A DNA stretch of 64,000 nt from Mariprofundus aestuarium (lineage in GTDB: Bacteria; Pseudomonadota; Zetaproteobacteria; Mariprofundales; Mariprofundaceae). The stretch is from the NCBI RefSeq assembly GCF_002795805.1, contig NZ_CP018799.1, forward strand, positions 2,411,001 through 2,475,000, written 5' to 3'. Positions 1 through 9,133 of this stretch are shown one piece after another (the first letter of the stretch is position 1; each line of letters starts with the position of its first letter). The notes below the pieces were generated by a model. It saw only the letters and a list, made by a program, of their open reading frames with translations. It was not told where the DNA came from and made no database searches. A program made the position numbers and the translations under genes.

Positions 1-1004
1 GTGAAACTGCAGGGCGGCTGGTTGCCGACATGAAACGCGACGGCGGCCTGATCCGCGAATCGGACATGGCAGCCTATCAAGTGATCGAGCGTGAACCGGT
101 AGTGTTCGACTACCAGAACTACCGTCTGATCTCCGCACCGTTGCCATCATCCGGCGGCATGACACTGGCCCATATCTTCGGGCAGCTGAAAGATGATGAT
201 CTTAAAAAATTGGATCGGGCTGATCGGGTTCACCTGCTGGTTGAAACGATGAAGCGGGCCTACATGGATCGCAATGGCCACCTGGGCGACAGCGATTTCG
301 TTGATATCCCCGACCTGCTCAATGCCGAGCGGCTACAAGGGATAAGAAATAGTGTTCGCATGGATCAGGCTACCCCGAGCAGCGAGCTTGGTAGTGCATC
401 CGAATCCATCGGAGCAGGAACCGACACCACCCACTTCTCAGTGATTGATGATGAGGGCAATATGGTTTCGGCCACCCTCTCGATAAACTACGCCTTCGGT
501 TCAGGTTATGTTTCTCCGTCCACTGGCATACTTCTCAATGACGAGATGGATGATTTCGCCACCCGCCCCGGCAAGCCCAATGCCTACGGCCTGGTGCAAG
601 GTTCAGCCAATGCGGTTGCACCGGGAAAACGCATGCTCAGCTCCATGTCGCCAACATTCGTGATTGGCCCCAAACGCACCTTTATCGTCGGCACCCCCGG
701 CGGCTCGCGCATTATCTCGATGGTACTGCTCGCCTCGCTCGGTTTCATGCTTGATGAGTCAGCTCCCGCCGAGTGGGTAAACGCTCCGCGTTTTCACCAC
801 CAGTTCCTGCCTGATCTCATCCAGCACGAACAAAATGCCTTCACACCTGAGGTGGCCGCTGAACTTCAGAAACGTGGCCACACATTCAAGTCGATGAATC
901 GTCAGTACGGCAATATGCATGCGATACTCCTTGATAGAGAGACCGGCAAGCTCATCGGCCTTACAGATGCACGCGGCGAAGGTGTTTCGGCTACCGCCAG
1001 ATAG
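1..1004 (+). CDS. ggt: gamma-glutamyltransferase, C-terminal part (cut by window edge)
   Basis: Partial gene; the reading frame is already open at the left edge (codons begin at base 3), so the N-terminal large subunit lies outside. The family cleaves the gamma-glutamyl bond of glutathione in the periplasm and self-processes at a Thr. The signature TTHFSV is present and the first Thr (426-428) is the expected new N-terminus and nucleophile. Downstream are the family's NDEMDDF segment and the MLSSMSPTF and GTPGGSRI motifs. The stop codon directly abuts the stop of the convergent deacetylase gene with no spacer. The family call is secure; the substrate is inferred from the family. Confidence 0.95.
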   Translation, partial: ETAGRLVADMKRDGGLIRESDMAAYQVIEREPVVFDYQNYRLISAPLPSSGGMTLAHIFGQLKDDDLKKLDRADRVHLLVETMKRAYMDRNGHLGDSDFVDIPDLLNAERLQGIRNSVRMDQATPSSELGSASESIGAGTDTTHFSVIDDEGNMVSATLSINYAFGSGYVSPSTGILLNDEMDDFATRPGKPNAYGLVQGSANAVAPGKRMLSSMSPTFVIGPKRTFIVGTPGGSRIISMVLLASLGFMLDESAPAEWVNAPRFHHQFLPDLIQHEQNAFTPEVAAELQKRGHTFKSMNRQYGNMHAILLDRETGKLIGLTDARGEGVSATAR

Positions 1005-1955
1005 TCAGCTGTCGATAAACGCTGAAAGCACAGCACACCATCCTTTAGCAAGGTTAGCGCGATTATAGCCGCCGCCACCAAGTGCGATGATACGGCCTTT
1101 GCTGAACTCATCGGCAATGCGACAGAGTGATGCTGCGGCATGGGCGTGAGCCTGCGGAGTGAATCGCATGTCAGTGATCGGATCGCCATCAATTGAATCG
1201 GCTCCGCACTGGAAAATGATAAACTCCGGTTTGAATAATGTGCGGATAAAGGATTCGGCCTCGGGCCAGGCGCGCAGGAAGTCATCATCATTTGCACCGG
1301 GGCGCATTGGCAGGTTCAGCTTGGTTCCTTTGGCTACACCTTTCCCCGTTTCATCGGTGAAACCCGTGCCGGGATAGAGGTGGGCGCCATCCTCATGAAT
1401 ATCGACAATGCAGAGATCAGGATCGGTCTCGAAGGCATAGAATACGCCATCACAGTGGTGGGCATCGATATCGACATAAGCGATACGTTTGATGCCATAT
1501 CTGCTGCGCAGAGTTTCAATCAGCACACCTGCATCGTTAAACACGCAGAAACCGGCGGCCATATTGCGGCGGGCGTGATGCAGGCCTGCAATGGGGATGA
1601 AACAGCGGCTATGGCTGCCGTTGATGGCCTCTTCCGCTGCTGCCAGTACGGTGCCCACCACCGTGGCTGCCGCCTTATAGATGCCTTTGAAGGCAGGGGT
1701 GTCGCCGTAGTCGAGATAACCACTGCCTGATTCGGAGCGTTCAATGACGCGATCAATATATTCAGGCGTATGAAAACACATGATGGCCTCGCGATCTGCC
1801 ATAACAGGAGCGCCAATTGATACCCTTTTGTCTAACTCCTGCCGCAGCGCCTCCTGCCAGAAGGCATCCATGCGATCCGGGCCGAAGGGGTGCCCTTCGC
1901 CGAATCCGTAACGGGCCAGCCCGGGGCCGAGAAATAACTGAACAGCGTGCTGCAT
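1005..1955 (-). CDS. histone deacetylase family protein, AcuC-like
   Basis: A 316-residue member of the arginase/deacetylase fold. Visible active-site pieces are GLHHAR (tandem His about 126-127), VDIDAHHCDG (zinc ligands Asp164 and His166), GADSIDGDP (zinc ligand Asp253) and GGGGYN near the C-terminus with the catalytic Tyr. Bacterial members deacetylate acetyl-lysine in proteins such as acetyl-CoA synthetase (AcuC) or small acetylated amines. An acs gene lies 3.7 kb away on the same strand, so an AcuC role is plausible but inferred. No Shine-Dalgarno sequence is seen; a TATAGT box ends 6 bases before the ATG. Confidence 0.9.
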   Translation of the reverse strand: MQHAVQLFLGPGLARYGFGEGHPFGPDRMDAFWQEALRQELDKRVSIGAPVMADREAIMCFHTPEYIDRVIERSESGSGYLDYGDTPAFKGIYKAAATVVGTVLAAAEEAINGSHSRCFIPIAGLHHARRNMAAGFCVFNDAGVLIETLRSRYGIKRIAYVDIDAHHCDGVFYAFETDPDLCIVDIHEDGAHLYPGTGFTDETGKGVAKGTKLNLPMRPGANDDDFLRAWPEAESFIRTLFKPEFIIFQCGADSIDGDPITDMRFTPQAHAHAAASLCRIADEFSKGRIIALGGGGYNRANLAKGWCAVLSAFIDS

Positions 1956-1961
1956 AGATCA

Positions 1962-1967
1962 ACTATA
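1962..1967 (-). promoter_or_regulatory. possible -10 box for a leaderless deacetylase mRNA
   Basis: Read on the minus strand the box is TATAGT, separated by 6 bases from the ATG of the deacetylase gene. Transcription starting about 7 bases past the box would begin at or next to the start codon. No good -35 hexamer is visible about 17 bases upstream, where the sequence is A-rich. Support is positional only. Confidence 0.3.
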
Positions 1968-2002
1968 GCAGGAAATATGCTGCTTTTTTTCAGGGAGAGG
2001 TT

Positions 2003-2185
2003 TTAAGCCGTGACGAAGAGGTAGCCCCAGGCGCCGAAGAGCAGGGCAGAGCCGAAACAGAGGAATGCAACCCAGGCCATCGCTAACACAATGCTTTTCC
2101 TTCCAGCTTGATGTGCCTTCCATCCAAACCATGCTGCAAAACAGCCGATCGGAATAGAGAATATAAGGAAGAGGGCAAGAACCAT
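2003..2185 (-). CDS. small membrane protein, unrecognised
   Basis: A 60-residue ORF with two hydrophobic stretches (about 1-21 and 31-58) separated by a short positively charged loop (KAHQAGRKS), as expected of a two-helix inner-membrane hairpin. It ends about 50 bases upstream of the deacetylase gene on the same strand. No family was recognised and no strong ribosome-binding site precedes the ATG, so it could be spurious. The composition and clean two-helix pattern favour a real small gene. Confidence 0.45.
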   Translation of the reverse strand: MVLALFLIFSIPIGCFAAWFGWKAHQAGRKSIVLAMAWVAFLCFGSALLFGAWGYLFVTA

Positions 2186-2309
2186 CCGCGCAGGCTAACC
2201 GCTATGGCTACATTGCCAAGCCGGATGACGGCGATAAGTTACATCTGAATCAGTGCTTCCTGCATCTCTTCAGGACATAAAGCCAAAAATGTGATTTTGA
2301 CTTTACTTA

Positions 2310-2360
2310 CGAAATCGATGACTTACGTTATTGATTTCGGCGGGCTTTCCGTAGCCCGCC
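2310..2360 (+). other. two adjoining hairpins in the terB-like leader
   Basis: First stem: CGAAATC (2310-2316) with GATTTCG (2333-2339). Second stem: GGCGGGCT (2339-2346) with AGCCCGCC (2353-2360), a perfect 8-bp GC-rich stem around a 6-base loop. Neither is followed by a T run on either strand, so they are not simple terminators. They lie 60-110 bases before the start of the TerB-like gene and would form a folded leader if transcription begins upstream. Confidence 0.4.
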
Positions 2361-2422
2361 CGAATACCCTGAACTTTTCAGTGTATCCGGCTTACTCGGC
2401 ATCAATCACCCAAGGGGCAGAC

Positions 2423-2869
2423 ATGATCAGAAAGCTTCAGACTTTGTGGAAAAAGGCAGCGGAGACACCGAAGGCAAAACGCGAGCATGAGGTCTCCCTT
2501 GCCGTGACAGCATTGATGGTCGAAGTGATGCGCATGGATGGAAAGCTTGATGAGGCCGAGCGCAGTGAGATTGTGCTGGCGGTGGAGAAGCGATTCGGCC
2601 TCTCCCAGGCAGAGGTGCATGAACTGATTGAGCTTGCCGCCATCGAGGTGGAGCAGGCGCTTGATCTGCATCAATTCACCTCGGCAATAGTTAAATCCTT
2701 CTCAACGGATGAGCGGATAAAAATCCTGACCGAGCTCTGGTGTGTCGCGATGGCCGATGGCCGTGTAGATCCTTATGAAGAGCAGCTGTTGCGACGTATG
2801 GCCGAACTGATGGGTTTGCATCACAGTCAGTTCATACAGGCCAAGATTGCCGCGGAGCTGATGTTTTAA
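2423..2869 (+). CDS. TerB-like protein (tellurite-resistance TerB / DjlA N-domain fold)
   Basis: A 148-residue, largely helical acidic protein. It has the two-repeat TerB pattern: LAVTALMVEVMRMDGKLDEAE and the mirrored ILTELWCVAMADGRVDPYEE, each an acidic DG/DE motif resembling the metal-binding turns of the fold. The start is set at MIRKLQ because AGGGGC precedes this ATG at good spacing. The frame is open further upstream to 2291, but that extension runs through hairpins and looks non-coding. The family often sits with membrane stress functions; a precise role cannot be assigned. It converges on the AsmA-like gene with a 1-base gap. Confidence 0.75.
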   Translation: MIRKLQTLWKKAAETPKAKREHEVSLAVTALMVEVMRMDGKLDEAERSEIVLAVEKRFGLSQAEVHELIELAAIEVEQALDLHQFTSAIVKSFSTDERIKILTELWCVAMADGRVDPYEEQLLRRMAELMGLHHSQFIQAKIAAELMF

Positions 2870-2870
2870 A

Positions 2871-5609
2871 TTATTTTCTGGTGCTGAGCACAACCCAGAT
2901 CGAAGCAATTTCGCCGGCATGATCCTGGGCAGTCGGCGCTGACGGAAAGACTCGCTGTTTACTGATGCCCCGATAATCGAAAAAACGTCCAATCAGATAG
3001 TGCGTATACTGGATGCGCTGCATCGATTCAAAATCAATCGCCTCTCCCGTCCATTTCGGAACCAGATCAACAACCAGCTTTGGGTTGGCCTTCATTTTTT
3101 TCACTACTTTGAGCAGGCGAATGCGCTCATTCAGGGAGAGGCCTCCCCTCTCATGAAGCCGAATGCGGGTTTCGACCCTTTTTTTACCACTTCTGGAGGT
3201 TGAGATAACGGTTGCTGACTTTTCGGCTGAGTCGCGCAGCACCTGCTGCAGCGAGAGACCGAGGAGCTGCAGGTCAAGCGGCTCACCGTTCCAGTTGCCA
3301 CTGACTGGAAACTGCAGGTTGATCTGCTCATTGCCTTCTGCCAGCCGGCTCAACAGATCAATCGTGTTGAATCCGGTACGACTGATCATTGGATCATTTG
3401 CGGTCACTTCATGCTCAGCCAGTGGCCTCTCTAGGTTGAGTGATACCTTGCCGGTGTAGTGACCGGGCTCTTCTCCATTTTCTACATTCAATGAAGCTGA
3501 GATGCGACCACGAACGGGTTTGGGCATGCCTGAGGCCGTCATCCATTCGCTGAGAAAAAGCGGGGTTGCACTCTCAAGGCTGATTTTCCCCAAAAACCGC
3601 ATTGGCTCAGAAAGTGGGCTCCACTTCCCATCCAGCATCAGTACTCCACCTCCCATCTCGCCTCGCAGCGAGACCCTGGATGGTCTGTTTGCGGCTAATG
3701 GAGAGAGGCCGAACTCAGCATTCGTTACCCAATACGAATCGGGCTGACCGACGCTGATTTTACCGTTCTTCCAGCGGATATCATCTATATCCCACTTTCC
3801 GGCAACCAGACTCTCAGTCCACCAGGTTTTTTCCTGGTCGCTACGCGCAGCAGCGTCCTGACCCGCTGTTTGCAACGACAAAGGTATAAGCGTTGCAATG
3901 TAGTGCCAGCCCTCAGCAGTAAGCGAATCAACATGCTGTTTTTTAAGTCCGGTTCCGACCGGCCCGAATCTGGTTGAGATGCTTTCTGCCATCCAGCGGT
4001 TACCGGCATGGGCAAGGTATGGGTTTTCACTGGTTGCCTTGCCGTGCAGTAACCACTCCCCTCTATTCAAGAGTGCATTGACCGACAGTGATGTTGTGCC
4101 ATCAAGGATAAGTGGTGAACTCTGAGAGCTCTTAAGTGGGAGCAACGGACGAAGCTGGGTTAACGGGATATGTTTGGCCTGAACATCCAGTTTCGCAGCA
4201 TTAAGAGTGCCGCCCTGTCGCAGAACCTCTCCCTGAATGGCCCATTCAGGGTCATCGCTGTCATTACCTGCAACGCTTTTCAGCTTAATATCTGTCATCC
4301 CTTTGGAGGTCAGTGTGCATGTGCCACTCAGCCCTGATAGCTGGATGTCGCCCTCAGGAAGATCAATTAGCACGTTGAGAGCATCAATATCAACCGCCTC
4401 GGCATGGATGCTCCATAACGGTGCTGGCGAACTTCTCCTGTTTTTCCGAATTAGCGGCTGAAGGGTGATGGCTGGCCTTGAAAGCTTCAGGGTTGTGACT
4501 GAGAGCTTGCGATGCTCGGAATCAAGTTTTGCATCGCGATAATACAGGCTTTCTACCCCCCAGTTTTCAGACTCTGAACCAGCGATGGGGGCATAGATAA
4601 TATTGTGCAGCACTCCCTTGCTGCTGCTGAACAGCAGTCCAGCATCACTTCTGTGCAGGAGAAGCTCGCCATCCAGCACTCCACCTTGCAGTTGTCGACC
4701 CTCAATCTCAGGCAGATAAGCACCCCAGGAGTCCAGCGGCCAGCCGCTGCTGTTGATGGCGACATCCCAGCTGTCATCAGATTGCGTGCCATTCAACTTA
4801 AGGGTGGAGACATAAGAAGCATCACCTTCCTCCTCGGGATCAAGGGTGACCTTTCCGCTCAGCGAAAGTGCTTCAGGTTTTTCTGCTTCGCTGCCACTGC
4901 TCCACTGCACCTCTCCTGAAAGGTAGCCGAAGCTTGGACCTGTCCCTATTGTGGCTGTGAGAAGCGAAGCATCAATCTCCTGCCAGCTCACCTCACCTTT
5001 GCTGCTCCAGTGCGACGTTCCGGACCTGATCCACTGCGCCTGAACAGGAGCGCCATGGAATTGCGATGAGAGGGAGATCGTCCTTACCTCCCCCTGAACC
5101 TGCTGTCTCAGCTGGATAGCATCGATAATCAGGGGTGCGGCACTCTCATCGGCCAGATAAAGCATCAGGGTACCGTCATCGACCTGCAGAGTGTTCGCAG
5201 CCTGCCAGATGCGCTGAAGTTTCTTGTCATGCTGCCACGCATTGAGTTGGCCTGAATGGTGCAGTTCAGCCTGCAGTCCGGAAATCACCACACTGCCGAG
5301 ACGCGGGGCTTCACCGGTAAGAAGGGTTGGGTTGGCGCTCACAAGTATGTGGTCGATACTAAGCGAGTCGTTGCCGCGTTTGATTTCTATCTTTTTGAGA
5401 ATAAGGCCGTTTCTTAGAAGGTGGTAGCGGACATCGCCGATTTTAACTTCTGCTGCATCCGCCCAGTTATGAATCGCCGCCTCTGCCTGTTTCTGGGCCT
5501 TAATCTGCAGCGAGAGATGCATCGCCACGCAGAGCAGCGCGAGGATGGCGATTGAGGCCAGATACCAGCGTGCGCCCGGCGGGAATATTCCCACCGGATG
5601 GCGAAACAA
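2871..5609 (-). CDS. AsmA-like / DUF748-type large envelope protein
   Basis: A 912-residue protein with one N-terminal membrane anchor (about 15-33) followed by a long beta-rich region (VKIGDVRYHLL, LSIDHILVSANP, repeated alternating segments). This is typical of AsmA-related proteins that span the periplasm and are linked to outer-membrane lipid homeostasis. The last roughly 110 residues differ: LSLNERIRLLKVVKKMKANP and a VDLVPKW segment followed by a helical QYTHYLIGRFFDYRGISK stretch. These recall an OmpA-like alpha/beta module, as in DUF748 proteins. The best start is a TTG; a GGAGG lies rather far upstream. Family-level call only. Confidence 0.65.
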   Translation of the reverse strand: MFRHPVGIFPPGARWYLASIAILALLCVAMHLSLQIKAQKQAEAAIHNWADAAEVKIGDVRYHLLRNGLILKKIEIKRGNDSLSIDHILVSANPTLLTGEAPRLGSVVISGLQAELHHSGQLNAWQHDKKLQRIWQAANTLQVDDGTLMLYLADESAAPLIIDAIQLRQQVQGEVRTISLSSQFHGAPVQAQWIRSGTSHWSSKGEVSWQEIDASLLTATIGTGPSFGYLSGEVQWSSGSEAEKPEALSLSGKVTLDPEEEGDASYVSTLKLNGTQSDDSWDVAINSSGWPLDSWGAYLPEIEGRQLQGGVLDGELLLHRSDAGLLFSSSKGVLHNIIYAPIAGSESENWGVESLYYRDAKLDSEHRKLSVTTLKLSRPAITLQPLIRKNRRSSPAPLWSIHAEAVDIDALNVLIDLPEGDIQLSGLSGTCTLTSKGMTDIKLKSVAGNDSDDPEWAIQGEVLRQGGTLNAAKLDVQAKHIPLTQLRPLLPLKSSQSSPLILDGTTSLSVNALLNRGEWLLHGKATSENPYLAHAGNRWMAESISTRFGPVGTGLKKQHVDSLTAEGWHYIATLIPLSLQTAGQDAAARSDQEKTWWTESLVAGKWDIDDIRWKNGKISVGQPDSYWVTNAEFGLSPLAANRPSRVSLRGEMGGGVLMLDGKWSPLSEPMRFLGKISLESATPLFLSEWMTASGMPKPVRGRISASLNVENGEEPGHYTGKVSLNLERPLAEHEVTANDPMISRTGFNTIDLLSRLAEGNEQINLQFPVSGNWNGEPLDLQLLGLSLQQVLRDSAEKSATVISTSRSGKKRVETRIRLHERGGLSLNERIRLLKVVKKMKANPKLVVDLVPKWTGEAIDFESMQRIQYTHYLIGRFFDYRGISKQRVFPSAPTAQDHAGEIASIWVVLSTRK

Positions 5610-5648
5610 GCGTAAACTCTTCAGATGCCCTCCGTGGCCGGTCTGATA

Positions 5649-7595
5649 CTACGGCCTGTCCTGCTGTATCTTCTGAACGACGGACTGATCTTCCAGCGTT
5701 GAGATATCGGATGTGATTTCGCGACCGGCTGCAATGTCCCTGAGCAGGCGGCGCATAATCTTACCCGAGCGTGTCTTCGGCAGGCTGTCGGCAAAACGGA
5801 TATCGTCCGGCTTGGCTATGGCACCGATCTCTTTTGAGACATGGGCGCGCAGCTCTTCGACCAGGCTATCATCGGGTTCGCACTTGAGTACGACAAATGC
5901 ACAGATCGCTTCGCCCTTGATCGCATCAGGGCGGCCAACCACGGCTGCTTCAGCGACTGCTTCGTGCGACACCAGGGCGGACTCGAGCTCCATCGTTCCC
6001 AGCCTGTGGCCGGATACATTCAGCACATCGTCAACACGGCCCATAACCCAGAAATAACCATCTTCATCGCGTCGTGCGCCATCACCGGCAAAGTAATAGC
6101 GCCCATCAAACTCTTTCCAGTAGGTATCAATGTAACGCTGATCATCACCCCATACGCCACGCAGCATTGATGGCCACGGTTTACGGATGATCAGTAAGCC
6201 ACCACCTTCGGTGATCGGCAAACCGGCTTCATCCACGATATCCGCATCAATACCGGGCAGTGGAAATGTGGCCGACCCCGGCTTGGTCGGGGTCGCAAAG
6301 GGTAGAGGTGCAAGCATGTGGCCGCCTGTTTCAGTCTGCCACCAGGTATCGACAATCGGGCAACGCCCTTTGCCAATCACATCGTGATACCACATCCACG
6401 CCTCCGGATTGATCGGCTCACCTACCGTGCCAAGCACGCGCAGGGATGAGAGGTCATGCTTGTTCGGCCACTCATCGCCTGCCTTATTCAGGGCCCGGAT
6501 AGCGGTCGGTGCAGTATAAAAGATGGTAACCCCGTGATCGGCACAGATTTTCCACAAACGCCCGGGATCGGGATAGGTGGGCACACCCTCATACATCAGA
6601 GTGGTGCCGCCATTGGCGAGAGGACCGTAAACCGAATAGGTATGGCCGGTAATCCAGCCCACATCAGCGGTGCACCAGAAGATGTCGGTCTCTGGCCGGA
6701 AGTCGAAACTCCAGCGCATGGTTACCCTTGCCCAGAGCAGGTAGCCGGCAGTTGAGTGCAGGATACCCTTGGGCTTGCCGGTGGAGCCGGAGGTATAAAG
6801 GATAAACAGCGGGTGCTCAGACTCAACGGCCAGTGGTTCACAATGGTCCGGCTGTACATTGAGAGCATCGTGCCAGTTGATATCACGCCCCTGGCTCCAC
6901 TCCACCTCATTGCCAGCATGGCGAACGACCAGCACATGGGCGACGCTGCGGCAGCCCTCAGAAAGCGCCTCGTCAACATTAGGCTTGAGCGCATGAACAC
7001 CGCCCCGGCGGCCACCGCCATCTGCAGTGATTACCAGTTTTGCCCCCGCATCTTCGATACGGTCGCGCAGTGCCAGCGGTGAGAAGGCACCGAAAACTAC
7101 CGAGTGCACAGCACCGATGCGGGTGCAGGCAAGCATGGCAATGGCAGCCTCCACGATCATCGGCATATAGATAATTACACGGTCACCAGACTCAACACCA
7201 AGCTCCCGCATGGCATTGGCAGCACGGCACACCTCCGAGAGAAGTTTGTTGTAGCTGTAGCGGCGTACCTCTCCGGCTTCGGATTCCCAGATAATGGCGG
7301 TACGTTCGCCCAGGCCAGCCTCGACATGACGATCAAGGCAGTTTTCAGAGAGATTGAGTTTTCCATCCTCAAACCAGCGGAAGAAAGGGGCATTCTCGCT
7401 GTTGAGCACGCGGGTGAATGGTTCGCGCCAAGACAGATGCTCACGGGCCAGTTCCCTCCATGTTGTGTCGAAGTCCGTCTCGAACTGCTGCCTCAGAGTG
7501 CGATACTCCTGCATCGAAGCAATATGCCCCTGATGCCCTTGTGGCGGATTAAATATACGGGTTTCATCCAGAACAGTGGTGATCGCTTCAGACAT
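5649..7595 (-). CDS. acs: acetyl-CoA synthetase
   Basis: A 648-residue AMP-forming enzyme converting acetate, ATP and CoA to acetyl-CoA in the cytoplasm. Motifs: phosphate-binding [11 protein letters not shown] in the middle, the WWQTETGG core motif, the hinge region [13 protein letters not shown], and C-terminal [11 protein letters not shown] with the catalytic Lys that is acetylated in the family. The length is standard. The start is supported by GGAGGA 6 bases upstream. It is divergent from cutA. A deacetylase of the AcuC type in the same neighbourhood suggests control by reversible lysine acetylation. In an autotroph it would allow acetate assimilation or scavenging. Confidence 0.97.
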   Translation of the reverse strand: MSEAITTVLDETRIFNPPQGHQGHIASMQEYRTLRQQFETDFDTTWRELAREHLSWREPFTRVLNSENAPFFRWFEDGKLNLSENCLDRHVEAGLGERTAIIWESEAGEVRRYSYNKLLSEVCRAANAMRELGVESGDRVIIYMPMIVEAAIAMLACTRIGAVHSVVFGAFSPLALRDRIEDAGAKLVITADGGGRRGGVHALKPNVDEALSEGCRSVAHVLVVRHAGNEVEWSQGRDINWHDALNVQPDHCEPLAVESEHPLFILYTSGSTGKPKGILHSTAGYLLWARVTMRWSFDFRPETDIFWCTADVGWITGHTYSVYGPLANGGTTLMYEGVPTYPDPGRLWKICADHGVTIFYTAPTAIRALNKAGDEWPNKHDLSSLRVLGTVGEPINPEAWMWYHDVIGKGRCPIVDTWWQTETGGHMLAPLPFATPTKPGSATFPLPGIDADIVDEAGLPITEGGGLLIIRKPWPSMLRGVWGDDQRYIDTYWKEFDGRYYFAGDGARRDEDGYFWVMGRVDDVLNVSGHRLGTMELESALVSHEAVAEAAVVGRPDAIKGEAICAFVVLKCEPDDSLVEELRAHVSKEIGAIAKPDDIRFADSLPKTRSGKIMRRLLRDIAAGREITSDISTLEDQSVVQKIQQDRP

Positions 7596-7668
7596 GGGCT
7601 CCTCCAGTGACCTTTCTAGCAGGCTAAAGATATGACGACAACACGCTTTCGCTGATGTGTGAATACGT

Positions 7669-7674
7669 TATGAT
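7669..7674 (+). promoter_or_regulatory. possible -10 box for a leaderless cutA mRNA
   Basis: TATGAT ends 5 bases before the cutA ATG and no Shine-Dalgarno-like sequence lies between the acs and cutA start regions on this strand. The distance would place a transcript start at or beside the initiation codon. The -35 region is poor, so this is tentative. Confidence 0.3.
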
Positions 7675-7679
7675 AGCGA

Positions 7680-8024
7680 ATGCAGAAAATTTGTCTTATC
7701 AAAACCAGTGTCAACTCACTGCAAGAGGCGGAGGAACTGGCAGCAAACCTTGTTAAAACACACTTGGCCGCCTGCATTCAGATCAGTGGCCCGGGAAAAT
7801 CGGTTTATCACTGGCAGGGAAAACTCGAGATGGAGGAAGAGTATTACCTTTCCATCAAAACAGCTCCGGCTCTTCGCGAAACAGCAATTGCACAGCTGGC
7901 CCGCTCTCACCCTTACGAGGTTCCGGAGATCATATGGTCTGAATTCGATACGACAGGTGATTATGGCAGTTGGGTCTACAGTGAGGTCGGTGCTAGCCTA
8001 GCAGCGACAGATACACAGGAGTGA
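7680..8024 (+). CDS. cutA: CutA-like divalent cation tolerance protein
   Basis: A 114-residue protein of the CutA1 family, a small trimeric PII-like fold. It carries the diagnostic HPYEVPEI motif (about 80-87), the ACIQI segment after HLAA, and SVYHWQGKLE. The family was named from copper tolerance in E. coli, but its molecular function remains debated. It lies 3 bases upstream of ccdA, an order also seen in enterobacteria (cutA with a DsbD-family gene), which suggests co-transcription and a link to thiol/metal chemistry in the envelope. Confidence 0.93.
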   Translation: MQKICLIKTSVNSLQEAEELAANLVKTHLAACIQISGPGKSVYHWQGKLEMEEEYYLSIKTAPALRETAIAQLARSHPYEVPEIIWSEFDTTGDYGSWVYSEVGASLAATDTQE

Positions 8025-8027
8025 TCA

Positions 8028-8783
8028 ATGATTGAAGTTACATATGCTGGAGCACTGATAGCGGGATTGCTCTCCTTTCTCTCCCCCTGCGTACTGCCAC
8101 TGGTTCCAGCTTACCTCTCCTACATATCAGGGGTTTCGGTCAATGAGCTGCGTCATCATGATGGTCAGACTGCTTCGGTGCGCAGGCATGCGCTGGCACA
8201 ATCGCTATGGTTCATTGCCGGTTTCAGCCTGGTCTTTATTCTGCTCGGCGCATCGGCATCGCTAATCGGCCAGTGGATGCTGACCAATATGGCGATTCTC
8301 GGAAAGATCGCCGGTGTTATCATCGTTATTTTCGGCCTTCACTATGCAGGCATTATTCGCATCTCCTTCCTGATGATGGAGGCGCGCTTTGAAGCCGGCG
8401 GCGTGAATGCCAAACATGGTGTCGGAGCCCTTGTGCTTGGCGCCGCCTTTGCCTTTGGCTGGACGCCCTGCATAGGCCCTATTCTCGGAGCGATTCTGGC
8501 TGTGGCGGGCGCGCAGGCTGAACTCATGCGCGGGGTATCGCTGCTGGCGGTCTACTCCCTTGGCCTGGCGATTCCATTCCTTCTGGCTGCGCTTGCGACC
8601 GATAGCTTCCTGCGTTGGTCACAGAGCTTTAAACACCACTTCGATCTGATTGAGAAGATTTCGGGGCTACTGCTGATTCTGGTGGGCGCCATGATATTCC
8701 TCGGCAGCTTCAGTGTTGTTTCCGGCTGGCTGATCGAATGGTTTCCGGCCCTTGCCGACATCGAAGGTACATTTTCGCAATGA
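8028..8783 (+). CDS. ccdA: cytochrome c biogenesis protein CcdA (DsbD core family)
   Basis: A 251-residue integral membrane protein with six predicted helices. The two Cys-Pro sites of the family are visible: FLSPCVLPLVPAYLSYISG near the N-terminus and FGWTPCIGPILGAIL in the second half. CcdA moves reducing equivalents from cytoplasmic thioredoxin across the membrane to reduce apocytochrome c haem-binding cysteines. AGGAG precedes the ATG. This function is directly relevant to an organism encoding a c-type outer-membrane cytochrome (24.7-25.9 kb), although the two genes are not linked. Confidence 0.93.
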   Translation: MIEVTYAGALIAGLLSFLSPCVLPLVPAYLSYISGVSVNELRHHDGQTASVRRHALAQSLWFIAGFSLVFILLGASASLIGQWMLTNMAILGKIAGVIIVIFGLHYAGIIRISFLMMEARFEAGGVNAKHGVGALVLGAAFAFGWTPCIGPILGAILAVAGAQAELMRGVSLLAVYSLGLAIPFLLAALATDSFLRWSQSFKHHFDLIEKISGLLLILVGAMIFLGSFSVVSGWLIEWFPALADIEGTFSQ

Positions 8784-8848
8784 TTTATTCAGGCTCAGAA
8801 TTTCTAACTGTTGACCCTGATTCACTCTGGTGATTCAATATCAGCGTT

Positions 8849-9133
8849 ATGCAGGAATCTCCCCAACAAGCACTTGAAAGCCGCATCGAGCAATTGACAG
8901 AGCACCTGTCAGTGATTCGTCGCAATATGGAAAAAATCATTGCCGACAATCATCGCATGCGTGAAGTGGTGCGCATCGCCGAAAGCGAGTTGCGCAAACG
9001 CCGCGATCAGGTGCAGAAGCTTGAGGGAGAACTGGAAGGGCTACAGAACAGTCGCCTTGAGGCCAAGGCGCGGGTCGAACATGCCATGGAAAAACTGGAT
9101 GACCTGATTTCCAGCCAGGGAGAAGCATCGTGA
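8849..9133 (+). CDS. short coiled-coil protein upstream of zapA (ZapB-like / TIGR02449 type)
   Basis: A 94-residue, almost wholly helical protein with continuous heptad character (IEQLTEHLSVIRRNMEKII, RKRRDQVQKLEGELEGLQ). Small coiled-coil proteins of this type commonly sit immediately before zapA in proteobacteria and are presumed division-associated. The stop overlaps the GTG start of zapA by 4 bases (GTGA), indicating translational coupling. No recognisable Shine-Dalgarno sequence precedes its ATG. TTGACC about 35 bases upstream could be a -35 element. Family placement rests on size, structure and position. Confidence 0.75.
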   Translation: MQESPQQALESRIEQLTEHLSVIRRNMEKIIADNHRMREVVRIAESELRKRRDQVQKLEGELEGLQNSRLEAKARVEHAMEKLDDLISSQGEAS

